NCBI GenBank assembly: GCA_015060075.1
Contig: SUZE01000023.1
Span: forward strand, 1 to 32,588
Direction: 5' to 3'
DNA length: 32,588 nucleotides
Origin: Rikenellaceae bacterium
GTDB taxonomy: Bacteria; Bacteroidota; Bacteroidia; Bacteroidales; Rikenellaceae
Shown piece after piece: positions 1 through 8,542 of the stretch. Both the position numbers and the translations under genes were made by a program. Under the pieces are notes generated by a model, which saw only the letters and a list, made by a program, of their open reading frames with translations, was not told the origin of the DNA and ran no database searches. Each line of letters starts with the position of its first letter. Within the stretch, counting starts at the first letter, position 1.

Positions 1-2517
1 AAGGTTGATGGCAAGGCAAATATCGATGCCGAGTTTGCGCTCAACGCAGGCAAGGAGGAGTATAAATATGTTGCCGTATATCCAAAGGCAGGTTTTGATT
101 CGGCAGACAACATCAACGCAGCCGTTCTTGCTTTGCCATCGGAGCAGAGCGCAGTAGCAGGCTCTTACGACCCTAATGCTGACCTTATGGTGTCGATGCC
201 GGTAGAAACCGATGTACAGCCAACCGAGGCACAACCTATGCGCTTCACTCGTTTGGCTGCGGTTGTAGAGATGTCTATCAACAACCTCACTCTTGCCGCT
301 GACGAGGTAGTCGAGTGCGTGGAGTTCACCGCTAATGGCAAGGCCTTGGCTGGAACAATCACTGCCGACCTCGAAAATCCACACGAGTTCACCGTAAAAG
401 AGGGTGTTAGCACCGTATCGGTTGCCACAACTTCGGCTACAAAGGTATATTTCACTGTATTACCCACAGAGCTTGCTGCGGGCGACACTTACAGCGTAGC
501 TGTTCTCACCAACAAGCAGGTTTTCATCAAGCAGGGCGAGATTCCTGCCGATAAGTCGCTTGTATTCGAGGCTGGTAAGGTTTCGCGCTTTGGTGTAAAT
601 ATGACCGATGCCGGAGTAGCAGACAAGTGGAAGCTTGTTCGTGATACTTCGACACTCAAAGAGGGTGATATTGTGGCTATTGTTGCAAAAGATTACGACA
701 AAGCATTGAGCACCAAGTTGTATAGCAATGCGTCAGAAACTGCGGAAAACACTCGTCGTGACGCTACCGACATCACCAAACTTGCCAACTATTTGATTGG
801 CAACGAGAATGTCCAGCAACTTATTTTGGTAACAGGCGTAGCCGACAACACCTTCTCGTTCTACGATGAGGCTCGTAAGAAGTTCTTGGTATCAAATAAT
901 AAAACTTCTCGTTATCTTATCAATCAACCTTATATGAATAGCAGTACCTCTTTCAATATTAGCATTGATGGAACAAATGGTGATGCCACCATAAAGAATG
1001 TAGAGGGTGACTATAAGGATTGTATGATTAGATACTACAACTCTTCGAAGTATTTTTATAGCGGAACAAGTGCAAACCAGGCTGTTTGCATCTACCGTCT
1101 CGAAGGTGCCGAGGGTGCGATTCCTACTGTTGATGCGAACGTAGCTATTAATGTTGGTAGCGATGAGTTTGTTACAATCGCAGAGGATGGTGAAGAGTCT
1201 GCAAAAACTATCGAGGAGGTTGTATTCAACTATGTTGGCGACTGGACAATTGTGGTTAGCGACAATGCCGATTGGCTCGAAGTGGTTTATAACACAGAGT
1301 TAAACGTTCTTACCTACACCTCACAGCGTAATACATCTACAGATGCTCGTGATGCAATAGTAACCCTTAAAGCAACCCGAGAGGGTAAAACCTTAGAGTT
1401 GGGTGAGTTTAATATCAAACAGAAGGGGGCACCAGAGGAGATTTCTATCGTAGAGTTTGCGACGAAGGGTCAGGATGTAGATACCGTATACAAACTTATC
1501 GGTATTATAAAAGAGATTCCAAGTTCGACATCGGGCAAGTTTAAGCTTGCAGATGAGAATGGAAATACTGCTCAGGTACAGTATCTTAAAACTGAGGCAG
1601 GTGCGTATGTAAAAGGCAATATTGATATCAAGGTTGGTGATGTTATTTCACTCACTACTGTTGTTGCAGGTACAACAGTTGGTCTTGGCGGAAACAGCAC
1701 ATACCCTTCTATCTACAAGGGACATTATAGCATTGCTGCAACAGCAAGTGGCTCGGTTGAGTATTTGGGTGGCGATGTAACTATCAATGTTAATGTAGTA
1801 AAGAATGGCCATATCGTTGCGCCTACTACTATCAGTAGTGGTGAGGTTGCAACCGATGACAACCCAATCAACACTTACAACTTCACTGATAATGGCGATG
1901 GTACAGCAACTGCTGTTGTAACTTTTGGTGAGAATACCACAGGTGGCTCACGCAAGGCAAACTTGACATTCTCGGCTGGCTCGCCTTTGGAAGTATCTAC
2001 TACGATTTCTGTTATGCAAGATGTTAATCCTGCATTGAAGAAGGGTTGGTGGCTTGTAACCGATGTGAACGACCTCGCAGCCGGCGATGAGATAATCATT
2101 GCTGCTACGGGTTTGGATTATGCGATTAACACAGGTTCGTCTGGTAACACTCGCTCATCTACCGCTATTACCAAAGTGGGTGGAGCCCTCGAAAACGTAA
2201 GTAGCTCGGTACAAGTATATGCTCTCGAAATCGATGCTAACGGACTCTATTCGTTCAAAGGCACGCTTGGAGATGGTGCAAATAAGTATATCTATGCTTC
2301 GAGCTCATCAAGTAACTATATGAAGGTGACTTCAACTCTTGACGACAATGGTAAGTTTACCATTGAAATCGCAAGTGATGGTGCAGCAACGGTTATTGCA
2401 CAGGGCGAGAATACTCGCAACCACATGCAGTATAACAATAAGGCATCTTCATCACCTACATTCTACTGTACTAATGGCTCGTTTGGCGCAGTATGTTTCT
2501 ACAAGAATTACAAATAG
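1..2517 (+). CDS. Large secreted BACON/fimbrillin-like surface protein, 5' end outside window
   Basis: Frame 1 is open from the first base, so the gene begins before the window; 838 codons are visible before the TAG. Codons 1-200 resemble the beta-sandwich of fimbrillin-family (Mfa-like) surface proteins. Codons about 208-370 form a domain beginning KWKLVRD and ending AVCIYRLEG. A BACON-like domain follows (about 380-475, with the DNADWLEV signature and ending FNIKQKG), then an OB-fold-like segment (about 480-580, TVYKLIGIIKEI, KLADENG), a second beta-sandwich (about 580-680), and a C-terminal domain beginning WWLVTDVNDL and ending AVCFYKNYK, which repeats the 208-370 domain. These folds are known from Bacteroidetes surface proteins that bind glycans or host ligands; binding here is inference. 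No catalytic domain is visible. The next gene starts 6 bases downstream, so the two are probably co-transcribed. The TTG at 133 is an internal codon, not a start. Confidence 0.8.
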   Translation, partial: KVDGKANIDAEFALNAGKEEYKYVAVYPKAGFDSADNINAAVLALPSEQSAVAGSYDPNADLMVSMPVETDVQPTEAQPMRFTRLAAVVEMSINNLTLAADEVVECVEFTANGKALAGTITADLENPHEFTVKEGVSTVSVATTSATKVYFTVLPTELAAGDTYSVAVLTNKQVFIKQGEIPADKSLVFEAGKVSRFGVNMTDAGVADKWKLVRDTSTLKEGDIVAIVAKDYDKALSTKLYSNASETAENTRRDATDITKLANYLIGNENVQQLILVTGVADNTFSFYDEARKKFLVSNNKTSRYLINQPYMNSSTSFNISIDGTNGDATIKNVEGDYKDCMIRYYNSSKYFYSGTSANQAVCIYRLEGAEGAIPTVDANVAINVGSDEFVTIAEDGEESAKTIEEVVFNYVGDWTIVVSDNADWLEVVYNTELNVLTYTSQRNTSTDARDAIVTLKATREGKTLELGEFNIKQKGAPEEISIVEFATKGQDVDTVYKLIGIIKEIPSSTSGKFKLADENGNTAQVQYLKTEAGAYVKGNIDIKVGDVISLTTVVAGTTVGLGGNSTYPSIYKGHYSIAATASGSVEYLGGDVTINVNVVKNGHIVAPTTISSGEVATDDNPINTYNFTDNGDGTATAVVTFGENTTGGSRKANLTFSAGSPLEVSTTISVMQDVNPALKKGWWLVTDVNDLAAGDEIIIAATGLDYAINTGSSGNTRSSTAITKVGGALENVSSSVQVYALEIDANGLYSFKGTLGDGANKYIYASSSSSNYMKVTSTLDDNGKFTIEIASDGAATVIAQGENTRNHMQYNNKASSSPTFYCTNGSFGAVCFYKNYK

Positions 2518-2523
2518 TAGCCT

Positions 2524-3564
2524 ATGAACTTTCTGAAAAACATTCTCCGTATGGCTGTGGTGGCAATTGCTACCATAGCCGTTACGGCGTGTGAAAATGG
2601 CAGTGATTCGGCGGGAGAGGATTCCAACATGAAGAAAAATCCTTCATGGAGCATTGCCTATGCAGGTGCAGCAGAGATTAATGGCGAAAATCACAAACAC
2701 ACCGTTGCCGTAATAAGCACCGACAATAACCCATACACCGTAGTAACCGTGTATGCTGACGAGTTCCAAACCTCGAAGTTGGAGGCGTTCGGCGAGTTGC
2801 TTATACAGGATATGCTCGACTATCTCAAAGAGTACAATGCGGAATATGACACTTCGTATGTGCTTGCCGACTTGCTCGACAGTGGCACCACAATGGTTTC
2901 GTTAGGTGACCCCTACCCGGGAGAGTATATCTCGATTGCCATCGGCATCACTCCCGAAGGAGAGTTGAGTGGTCTTTACGCCGCATCGAAGCCGTTTGTG
3001 ATTGAGGAGGAGACTCCAACCGCCCTCTACTCGGAGTGGCTCGGAAATTGGGTGTTCAAGGGCGACAATAATCAGTCGAACAATATCACAATCTCTCGAA
3101 AGATTGCCAACAGACAAATCTATTTAACCGGTCTTATGGGGCTTCCGTTCTCGATTGTCGGAGAGTACTCTGTCGAGCGAAACGACATCATCTTCTCGGC
3201 ACAAGTTGTGGAGAAAAACTACAAGTTTAGCGATGGCAGGGAGGGCGAAATTCACCTCCTCGGTGTGGATAGAGATGGTAAATACTACGGACTCGCAGAG
3301 AATGGCAACTATGCTATTGCCATTGCGGGCGTTATCGATAATGGCTATCGTGCTATTGAGCGCTACGGTGTAAATCAGCCGGGTTATCCGAAGTTTGTGG
3401 CGATGATGTTGGCACCATATATCAATGGCAAGTATTACTCGTTGAAGGGCGATATTCCGGCATTCAACGGTATTTCAGAACTTGCACCTGCTGACGCTTC
3501 GACAAGCAGTGTAGCACCAAAACAACTATCGGTAGGCAAAAAAGTGGAGGTTGTAAACTTCTAA
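2524..3564 (+). CDS. Secreted lipoprotein of unknown function
   Basis: The 346-residue product has a Bacteroidetes SPase II signal: a hydrophobic stretch MAVVAIATIAVTA with lipobox cysteine C23, then an acidic/Ser-rich tether (ENGSDSAGEDS). It is therefore probably a lipid-anchored, possibly surface-exposed protein. The body is rich in short beta-strands, with a segment LYSEWLGNWVFKG near residue 165 typical of small beta-barrel/lipocalin-like lipoprotein domains of Bacteroidetes. No catalytic motif is recognisable. It starts 6 bases after the preceding BACON/fimbrillin-like gene and is followed by a strong terminator, so it closes that operon and may work with that surface protein. The specific function is unknown. 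Confidence 0.75.
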   Translation: MNFLKNILRMAVVAIATIAVTACENGSDSAGEDSNMKKNPSWSIAYAGAAEINGENHKHTVAVISTDNNPYTVVTVYADEFQTSKLEAFGELLIQDMLDYLKEYNAEYDTSYVLADLLDSGTTMVSLGDPYPGEYISIAIGITPEGELSGLYAASKPFVIEEETPTALYSEWLGNWVFKGDNNQSNNITISRKIANRQIYLTGLMGLPFSIVGEYSVERNDIIFSAQVVEKNYKFSDGREGEIHLLGVDRDGKYYGLAENGNYAIAIAGVIDNGYRAIERYGVNQPGYPKFVAMMLAPYINGKYYSLKGDIPAFNGISELAPADASTSSVAPKQLSVGKKVEVVNF

Positions 3565-3588
3565 TTTTCCCTAAAATAGACTCTATAT

Positions 3589-3627
3589 CGGCGAACGGTG
3601 TGTAAAATCACTATTCGCCGTTTTTTT
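3589..3627 (+). terminator. Rho-independent terminator after the 2524-3564 lipoprotein
   Basis: The 7-bp arms CGGCGAA (3589-3595) and TTCGCCG (3614-3620) are complementary, with a further GGTG/CACT pairing inside the loop. Seven T follow directly at 3621-3627. It ends the first operon. Confidence 0.88.
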
Positions 3628-3629
3628 AT

Positions 3630-3660
3630 TTTGCAAAACAACAATTCTTTACTACCTTTG
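3630..3660 (+). promoter_or_regulatory. Bacteroidetes-type promoter for the DUF4091/GH123-like gene
   Basis: TTTG at 3630-3633 and TACCTTTG at 3653-3660 are separated by 19 bases. This matches the -33 TTTG and -7 TAnnTTTG boxes read by the primary Bacteroidetes sigma factor. The ATG lies 38 bases downstream at 3699, and the preceding gene is closed by the terminator just upstream. Confidence 0.85.
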
Positions 3661-3698
3661 TGTAGATTATAAATTTATCAACCAAAAAACATAAAAAG

Positions 3699-5480
3699 AT
3701 GAAGAAGATTTTTTCGTTTATTTCGGCATTTGCAGTTGTTGCATTGGTAGGTTGCACCTGCAAAACAGTTGAAACATTCAAAGAGGCTGCCGACCCTACC
3801 CCACTTACCGAGGAGGCAAAGGCTGCTTGGAACGATGTTAAATGTGGCTTGAATGCCACTTGGGGAACACCCGACTTGGTATACTCACGCAGCGAAGTAC
3901 CTCAGAATTTGAGCGAGTGCTACGCAACCACAGGTTGGCGTGGTGAGAAGGTTTCGGCTCAAATCGTACTCTGGACCGCCAAAGATTTGAAGTGCGTAGA
4001 GTGCGAAATTTCGGACTTCAAGTCGGAAGATGCAAAGTTGCCGGCTTCGATTGCCGAGGCTCGCTTCGTGCGCTACACCCTCGGTGACGCCTCTTCTCGT
4101 GACTGCCTGTGCGGCCGTCCTAACGGACACCCTGCAATTTTGCAGGCTGATATGCTCGACAACCTCGATTGTCTTGATGTTGAGGCCAACACTGCTCGTC
4201 CAATTTGGATTACCGTGAATATCCCACAAGATGCAAAAGCGGGCGTATATAAGGCAAAGGTTAAGGTTTCACACTGCGGTTGCGGCTCGGTAACCCTCCC
4301 ATTGGAGGTAGAGGTTGTAAATCAGGTGTTGGCAGAACCAAGCGAGTGGTCGTACCACCTCGACTTGTGGCAACACCCATCGGCTGTGGCTCGTGCAGAG
4401 GGCGTTGAGTTGTGGAGTGAGGAGCATTATGAGGCAATGCGCCCATTGATGCAGATGTTGGCAGATGCAGGACAAAAGGTTATCACTGCAACTCTCAACC
4501 GCGACCCATGGCAGTATCAGTGTTTTGACGACTATGAGCCGATGATATATTGGTATCTCTACGACAATGACGAGTGGAAATACGACTACTCTCGTTTCGA
4601 CAAGTGGGTGGAGTTTATGATGTCGCTCGGCATCGATAAGCAGATTAACTGCTACGGTATGTTGCCTTGGGGCAAATGTACTCTCGATTATCAGGATATG
4701 CGCTCCGATGCAAAGGATAATCGCAATCGCAAGATTAACACCACACCACAGGAGGATAAGTATGAGAAGGTTTGGGGTCCGTTCCTCAAAGATTTCTCAC
4801 AGCACCTCAAAGAGAAGGGTTGGTTGCACATTACCAACATGGCAATTGACGAGCGCAAACCTGAGGATATGGACGTTGCTGCGGCAATGATTAAGAAGTA
4901 TGCTCCTGAGTTGGGCTTCGCAATGGCAGACAACCACGACTCGTACAAGCGCTACGCTAATATGCGTGACGTTTGCGTAGGTCAGCGTCACTCTGTGATG
5001 GCACCAGAGGAGATTGCAGCACGCCGCGCCAAGGGCGATGTTTCGACATTCTATGTATGTTGTAGTACTCTCTTCCCTAACGCATTTACCAACTCTCAGC
5101 CGTACGAATCTGAGTTGCTCAGCGTATACGCTGTTGCTCACGACTACGATGGCATGTTGCGTTGGGCTTACAACTCATGGCCTGCTCGTCCTGAGTATGA
5201 CTCTCGATTCCGCTATTGGGCTTCGGGTGATACTTACATCGTATATCCGGGCGCACGCTCTTCGGTTCGTTTCGAGCGTTTGATTGATGGCGTAGAGCTC
5301 TTCGAGAAGGTACACGCTCTTCGTGCAAAGCACGCCGGAAATGAGGCTCTTGCTCCTATTGAGGCAAAACTCGCCGAGATGCGCCAGCTGAACCTCAACG
5401 ATGTTTCGTACGATTGGATTACGTTCCTCGCCGAGACCAACAAGGCTATCAACGAAGCGGCAAAACAATTAGCTGAGTAA
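3699..5480 (+). CDS. Glycoside hydrolase-like lipoprotein, DUF4091/GH123 type
   Basis: The product has 593 residues with a lipoprotein signal (LVGC, C19). An N-terminal beta-sandwich (about 50-210) carries the phrases TTGWRGEKVSAQIVLW and PIWITVNIPQDAKAGVYKAK, typical of proteins that end in DUF4091. A (beta/alpha)8-like region follows, with WSYHLDLWQHP and an Asp-Glu pair (D384-E385 in NMAIDERKPEDM). The C-terminal part has RWAYNSWPARPEYDSRFRYW, GDTYIVYPG and SSVRFERL, the hallmark of DUF4091. In characterised GH123 beta-N-acetylgalactosaminidases a neighbouring Asp-Glu pair does the chemistry, so D384/E385 are the likely catalytic residues (inference from family knowledge). The gene is monocistronic, with its own promoter and terminator. 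The likely role is release of GalNAc-type sugars from host or microbial glycans; the substrate is not proven. Confidence 0.88.
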   Translation: MKKIFSFISAFAVVALVGCTCKTVETFKEAADPTPLTEEAKAAWNDVKCGLNATWGTPDLVYSRSEVPQNLSECYATTGWRGEKVSAQIVLWTAKDLKCVECEISDFKSEDAKLPASIAEARFVRYTLGDASSRDCLCGRPNGHPAILQADMLDNLDCLDVEANTARPIWITVNIPQDAKAGVYKAKVKVSHCGCGSVTLPLEVEVVNQVLAEPSEWSYHLDLWQHPSAVARAEGVELWSEEHYEAMRPLMQMLADAGQKVITATLNRDPWQYQCFDDYEPMIYWYLYDNDEWKYDYSRFDKWVEFMMSLGIDKQINCYGMLPWGKCTLDYQDMRSDAKDNRNRKINTTPQEDKYEKVWGPFLKDFSQHLKEKGWLHITNMAIDERKPEDMDVAAAMIKKYAPELGFAMADNHDSYKRYANMRDVCVGQRHSVMAPEEIAARRAKGDVSTFYVCCSTLFPNAFTNSQPYESELLSVYAVAHDYDGMLRWAYNSWPARPEYDSRFRYWASGDTYIVYPGARSSVRFERLIDGVELFEKVHALRAKHAGNEALAPIEAKLAEMRQLNLNDVSYDWITFLAETNKAINEAAKQLAE

Positions 5481-5496
5481 TAACAGAGAGTTTTAG

Positions 5497-5536
5497 CGAT
5501 ATGAGCCACTTGTAAATAGGTGGCTCATATCGTTTT
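5497..5536 (+). terminator. Rho-independent terminator after the GH123-like gene
   Basis: A perfect 13-bp inverted repeat (CGATATGAGCCAC at 5497-5509, GTGGCTCATATCG at 5520-5532) with a 10-base loop is followed by TTTT. It separates the GH123-like gene from the kinase gene. Confidence 0.9.
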
Positions 5537-5612
5537 GAGTGTTTGGATTTTTGATTGCTGTATGATAGCCTCCGTTTCGCAATACATACTCGCTGTAAAA
5601 CACTTGGATATA

Positions 5613-6713
5613 ATGTCGAGAAGTCTTGGCAACGAGTCGGTGTATCCACTATTCGAAGATGGCAACAACGACAAATTGCGCTGTTCGATTGGCAACTCTG
5701 TCATTGTATTCGAAGTAATGTGCAAAGGTCGCAAGATGGCTATGCGTGTATATATGCGCCAACATCATAATCTAAGGGCCATATATGGCGACAGATACTA
5801 TCCGAAAGAGTTGCTCATAAATGCAAGTGATTCGGATAGCGGTTTGGCAGATGTTGTATTGTGCGATTGGTATGAAGGGGTTTCGTTGCAGTGCAAAATC
5901 GAAAAGGTGTGCACCAAGCCATCAAAGATGCAGGCGTTGTCGCAGATGTTTGAGGAGTTTGCTTTGTCGTTGTTAAACGAGCGCTGGGCGCATGGTGATT
6001 TGAAGCCAGAAAATATCATCTTCTCTCCGGATGGACTTCATCTTATAGACTTTGATGCAATGTATTGCGAGGGGTTCACACCTGATGATTGTGTGGAGAT
6101 TGGAACACAACAGTTTCAACACCCACTACGCAATCGGCACAACTTCGGTCGAGATATTGACGACTACCCGATAGCCCTTATCACAACCGTATTGGCGGCT
6201 CTGTCCTTAGATGGTACACTTGGGAAAGAGCTCCCCTTCAACGACTATCTGTTAATTAATCCACACCTTGCGATTGAGGGGCGAGATTCGATGTTGGAGC
6301 GCATTGAGAGGTTGTTCGCCGAACATGGAGATATACGGCACTATCGAATTGCACGACTCCTTCGTTCGCCCAATATAGCGTTGCCTCAATTAAAGAGTTT
6401 GTTGGAGTCTGCTCCGCAAGCAACAGACTCACCGGAGAAGTTGTCGCTCGAATACTACAATGGATATTGGGGCTTTGCGGTAGATGGACGTTTTGTGATA
6501 CCGCCAATTTATGACTTGGCCTTCGAATTTAGTGAGGGGTTAGCGTTAGTGCAGGTTGGAGATGTTTGGCACTTTATAGATTCGACCGGCGCAATTACAA
6601 TAACCTGTGGTCGAGGTCGCAATATAAAGCCGTTCCGCAACGGAAAATCACAAATCATCAGAGAAGATGGCAAATTTATCATACACCGAGATGGTCATAT
6701 AGAGAAAGTCTAA
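5613..6713 (+). CDS. Protein kinase-like protein with C-terminal WG repeats
   Basis: From the ATG at 5613 the product has 366 residues. The same frame is open back to 5520, but that stretch lies in the upstream terminator stem; ATG 5562 is a possible alternative start. The kinase core shows HGDLKPENIIF (catalytic D129, K131, N134) and LIDFDAMY (metal-binding D146, DFD instead of DFG). The usual beta-3 lysine position appears as Arg (AMR, R45), so ATP binding may be modified. After about residue 280 come WG-type repeats: YWGFAVDGRFVIPPIYD (W286), EGLALVQVGDVWHFIDSTG and KFIIHRDGHIEKV. WG repeats are short beta units common in Bacteroidetes signalling proteins. No signal peptide is seen, so it should be cytoplasmic. 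It is coupled to the next gene, a vWA protein, across 13 bases, suggesting a two-component phospho-signalling module. The target is unknown. Confidence 0.8.
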   Translation: MSRSLGNESVYPLFEDGNNDKLRCSIGNSVIVFEVMCKGRKMAMRVYMRQHHNLRAIYGDRYYPKELLINASDSDSGLADVVLCDWYEGVSLQCKIEKVCTKPSKMQALSQMFEEFALSLLNERWAHGDLKPENIIFSPDGLHLIDFDAMYCEGFTPDDCVEIGTQQFQHPLRNRHNFGRDIDDYPIALITTVLAALSLDGTLGKELPFNDYLLINPHLAIEGRDSMLERIERLFAEHGDIRHYRIARLLRSPNIALPQLKSLLESAPQATDSPEKLSLEYYNGYWGFAVDGRFVIPPIYDLAFEFSEGLALVQVGDVWHFIDSTGAITITCGRGRNIKPFRNGKSQIIREDGKFIIHRDGHIEKV

Positions 6714-6717
6714 GGAG
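6712..6717 (+). promoter_or_regulatory. Shine-Dalgarno AAGGAG of the vWA gene
   Basis: AAGGAG begins inside the kinase stop codon (TAAGGAG) and ends 9 bases before the vWA ATG at 6727. Strong Shine-Dalgarno sites are uncommon in Bacteroidetes. Its overlap with the stop supports translational coupling of the two genes. Confidence 0.7.
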
Positions 6718-6726
6718 ATTGAAAGT

Positions 6727-7584
6727 ATGTATTCACAAGAGATTACACGCCGCCATAGGGCAGCAATAGTTATCGCTATCGACCAATCGTGTTCGATGGG
6801 AGGACTCATACAGTTGAAGGGAGGTACGCTATCGAAAGCGGAGATGGTGTCAATCGTTACCGGCGATTTGATTGATGAGTTGATTATGCGCTCATGCCGA
6901 GATGGAAACTACCGTCACTACTATGATATTGCACTGATTGGGTACTCAGGAGATGAAGTGTACCCTCTTTTTGGTCGGGAGATAAAGTTCTACCCGATAA
7001 CAACCCTTGCTGAGCAGAAGGTGGAGAAGGTTAAATATGACATCGATTACAAAACCCTCAGATTGGGAGTTCACCTATTTAATAACACCGTTTCACAATG
7101 GGTAAAACCTGTTTCAGGTGGAGCAACGCCGATGTGCAAGATGATAAACTGTGTAACGGCCCTTGTTGAGGAGTGGTGCTCGAATGAGGAGAACAAGGAT
7201 AGTTTTCCGCCATTGGTATTCAACATTACTGACGGAGAGGCTTCGGATGCAAACTACGATATGTTGAGAAGTGCCGCCCTTCGTCTGCGCAAAACCGGCA
7301 CCTCAGACGGAAATACGCTCTTTATGAATATTCACATTTCGAGCGAAAGCAATCATGAGTCTATCGTGTTTCCAAGCACATACGAAGTGCCTATCGAGAT
7401 ACACCACGCCCATCTGTTAATGGATATGTCGAGTATTTTGCCCGAACAAATTCACCCATATATCGGCACTTCTCGTACGCATATCTCCAAACCTCCATAT
7501 ATAGCCATGAGTTATAACGCCTCTATGTCAGAATTGGTGACAATGTTGAATATAGGCTCTCGCAGTTTGGTTGTTGGATTGTAG
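6727..7584 (+). CDS. von Willebrand factor A (vWA) domain protein, TerY-like
   Basis: The 285-residue product is nearly all one vWA domain. A full metal-ion-dependent adhesion site is visible: DxSxS at D19-Q-S21-C-S23, a threonine in SGGATPM (T134), and an aspartate in NITDGEAS (D169). There is no signal peptide or membrane segment, so it should act in the cytosol. The layout, with strand 1 AIVIAIDQS, GGATPM and TDGEA, is like TerY-type vWA proteins, which in the known TerY-P systems pair with a protein kinase and a PP2C phosphatase. Here the kinase lies 13 bases upstream, but no phosphatase follows. A plausible role is a metal-dependent scaffold or substrate of the kinase (inference). There is no clear terminator after the gene. 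Confidence 0.85.
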   Translation: MYSQEITRRHRAAIVIAIDQSCSMGGLIQLKGGTLSKAEMVSIVTGDLIDELIMRSCRDGNYRHYYDIALIGYSGDEVYPLFGREIKFYPITTLAEQKVEKVKYDIDYKTLRLGVHLFNNTVSQWVKPVSGGATPMCKMINCVTALVEEWCSNEENKDSFPPLVFNITDGEASDANYDMLRSAALRLRKTGTSDGNTLFMNIHISSESNHESIVFPSTYEVPIEIHHAHLLMDMSSILPEQIHPYIGTSRTHISKPPYIAMSYNASMSELVTMLNIGSRSLVVGL

Positions 7585-7640
7585 TATTTCTTTGCAAAAA
7601 ACAATACTCCTTTTAACCTTTTGATAAAGTTCGTGTCTTA

Positions 7641-7673
7641 ATAAGCAAAGGTGAAACTTAAAACTTTGCTTAT
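7641..7673 (+). promoter_or_regulatory. Perfect 10-bp inverted repeat directly before the esterase start codon
   Basis: ATAAGCAAAG (7641-7650) and CTTTGCTTAT (7664-7673) are exact reverse complements with a 13-base loop. The right arm ends on the base before the ATG at 7674. There is no T-run, so it is not a terminator. It could be an operator or an mRNA hairpin limiting ribosome access. A weak promoter match (TTTG 7591-7594, ACCTTTTG 7616-7623) lies upstream. Confidence 0.6.
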
Positions 7674-8474
7674 ATGAATACGAAATTTAGACTTTGGACT
7701 ATCGCATTGGTTGTTGCGATTTTCTCGGTACAGTGTACGCAGGACAAAGACAACACGCCGTCTACCCCTTCAATGATTGACCAATTTTTTGAGGCGGGAA
7801 CTTATGCCAACGAGGAAAAAACCATTAAATATCAAGAGTGCGAATTTCGCTCCGACCTATCGGGCAAATCACCACTCGTGGTGGTGTTGCATGGTCAATA
7901 TGCAAACGGTTCGGATAACAAGGCACAACTGCATCAAGACGCAATGATTAAGGTGTGGCACTATCTCTATTCCAGCAACACAAAGGCTACCATGTTGGCG
8001 CCACAGTGCCCTACCGGCTATGATTGGGACGAGAATCCAAAGACATTCTCTCGCCTAACAATGGCTGAATTGTTGAAGGCTATGCTTGACGACTACATCA
8101 AGAAACACTCAAACATTGACCCTTCACAGGTATATATTTGCGGCTATTCTGACGCCAACAAACCGGCTGGTGCAGGTGGCGTTTGGAGAATGTTATCGGA
8201 GAATCCGGATATGTTCGCTGCGGCTATGGTTGTGGCGGCAGACCCTGACGACTCCATCTCGGCTGAAAAGGTGGCGAAAACACCCGTACTCTCGGTTAAG
8301 GGCAAAAGCGACATCTACGCAACATCGGATATGCTCGACACCTTTGCAGATTGGGTGCGAGATGCCGGTGGAAAGATTCGAGAGGATGTTATCCATGTCG
8401 GCAGCCGTGAGGATTTGTGTCGCGAAGCATTCAACACCGAGCGACTCGATTGGGTAATGCAATTTACAAAATAG
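7674..8474 (+). CDS. Alpha/beta-hydrolase lipoprotein, esterase-like, possibly inactive
   Basis: The 266-residue product has a lipoprotein signal with C21 (SVQC) and a Thr/Pro/Ser tether. The body has the alpha/beta-hydrolase order of secreted PHB-depolymerase/LpqC-like esterases: the oxyanion strand PLVVVLHGQYANGSDN, the nucleophile elbow VYICGYSDAN (S159), VLSVKGKSDIYAT (candidate Asp), and the C-terminal segment HVGSREDLCREAFNTERLDWVM. Two positions look unusual: the elbow is G-Y-S-D-A rather than GxSxG, and the loop that normally carries the catalytic His reads G-S-R245-E-D. A His-to-Arg change needs only one base (CAT to CGT). Either the active site is rearranged or the protein has lost activity; the substrate is unknown. 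It is a single gene closed by a terminator. Confidence 0.75.
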   Translation: MNTKFRLWTIALVVAIFSVQCTQDKDNTPSTPSMIDQFFEAGTYANEEKTIKYQECEFRSDLSGKSPLVVVLHGQYANGSDNKAQLHQDAMIKVWHYLYSSNTKATMLAPQCPTGYDWDENPKTFSRLTMAELLKAMLDDYIKKHSNIDPSQVYICGYSDANKPAGAGGVWRMLSENPDMFAAAMVVAADPDDSISAEKVAKTPVLSVKGKSDIYATSDMLDTFADWVRDAGGKIREDVIHVGSREDLCREAFNTERLDWVMQFTK

Positions 8475-8493
8475 GACTTCCCTTCCTAAGGCA

Positions 8494-8532
8494 AGAGGCG
8501 ACCGTTGTGTACGGTCGCCTCTGCTCGTTTTT
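8494..8532 (+). terminator. Rho-independent terminator after the esterase-like gene
   Basis: A perfect 12-bp stem (AGAGGCGACCGT 8494-8505, ACGGTCGCCTCT 8511-8522) with a 5-base loop is followed by five T at 8528-8532. It lies between the convergent esterase and GH43 genes. Confidence 0.9.
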
Positions 8533-8542
8533 GTCAATGCTA

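Noticed and set aside
5520..5612. Upstream extension of the kinase gene frame (start at 5520)
   Set aside because: The 5520 start lies in the stem of the preceding terminator and the extension has no kinase-like sequence. ATG 5613 is the better start.
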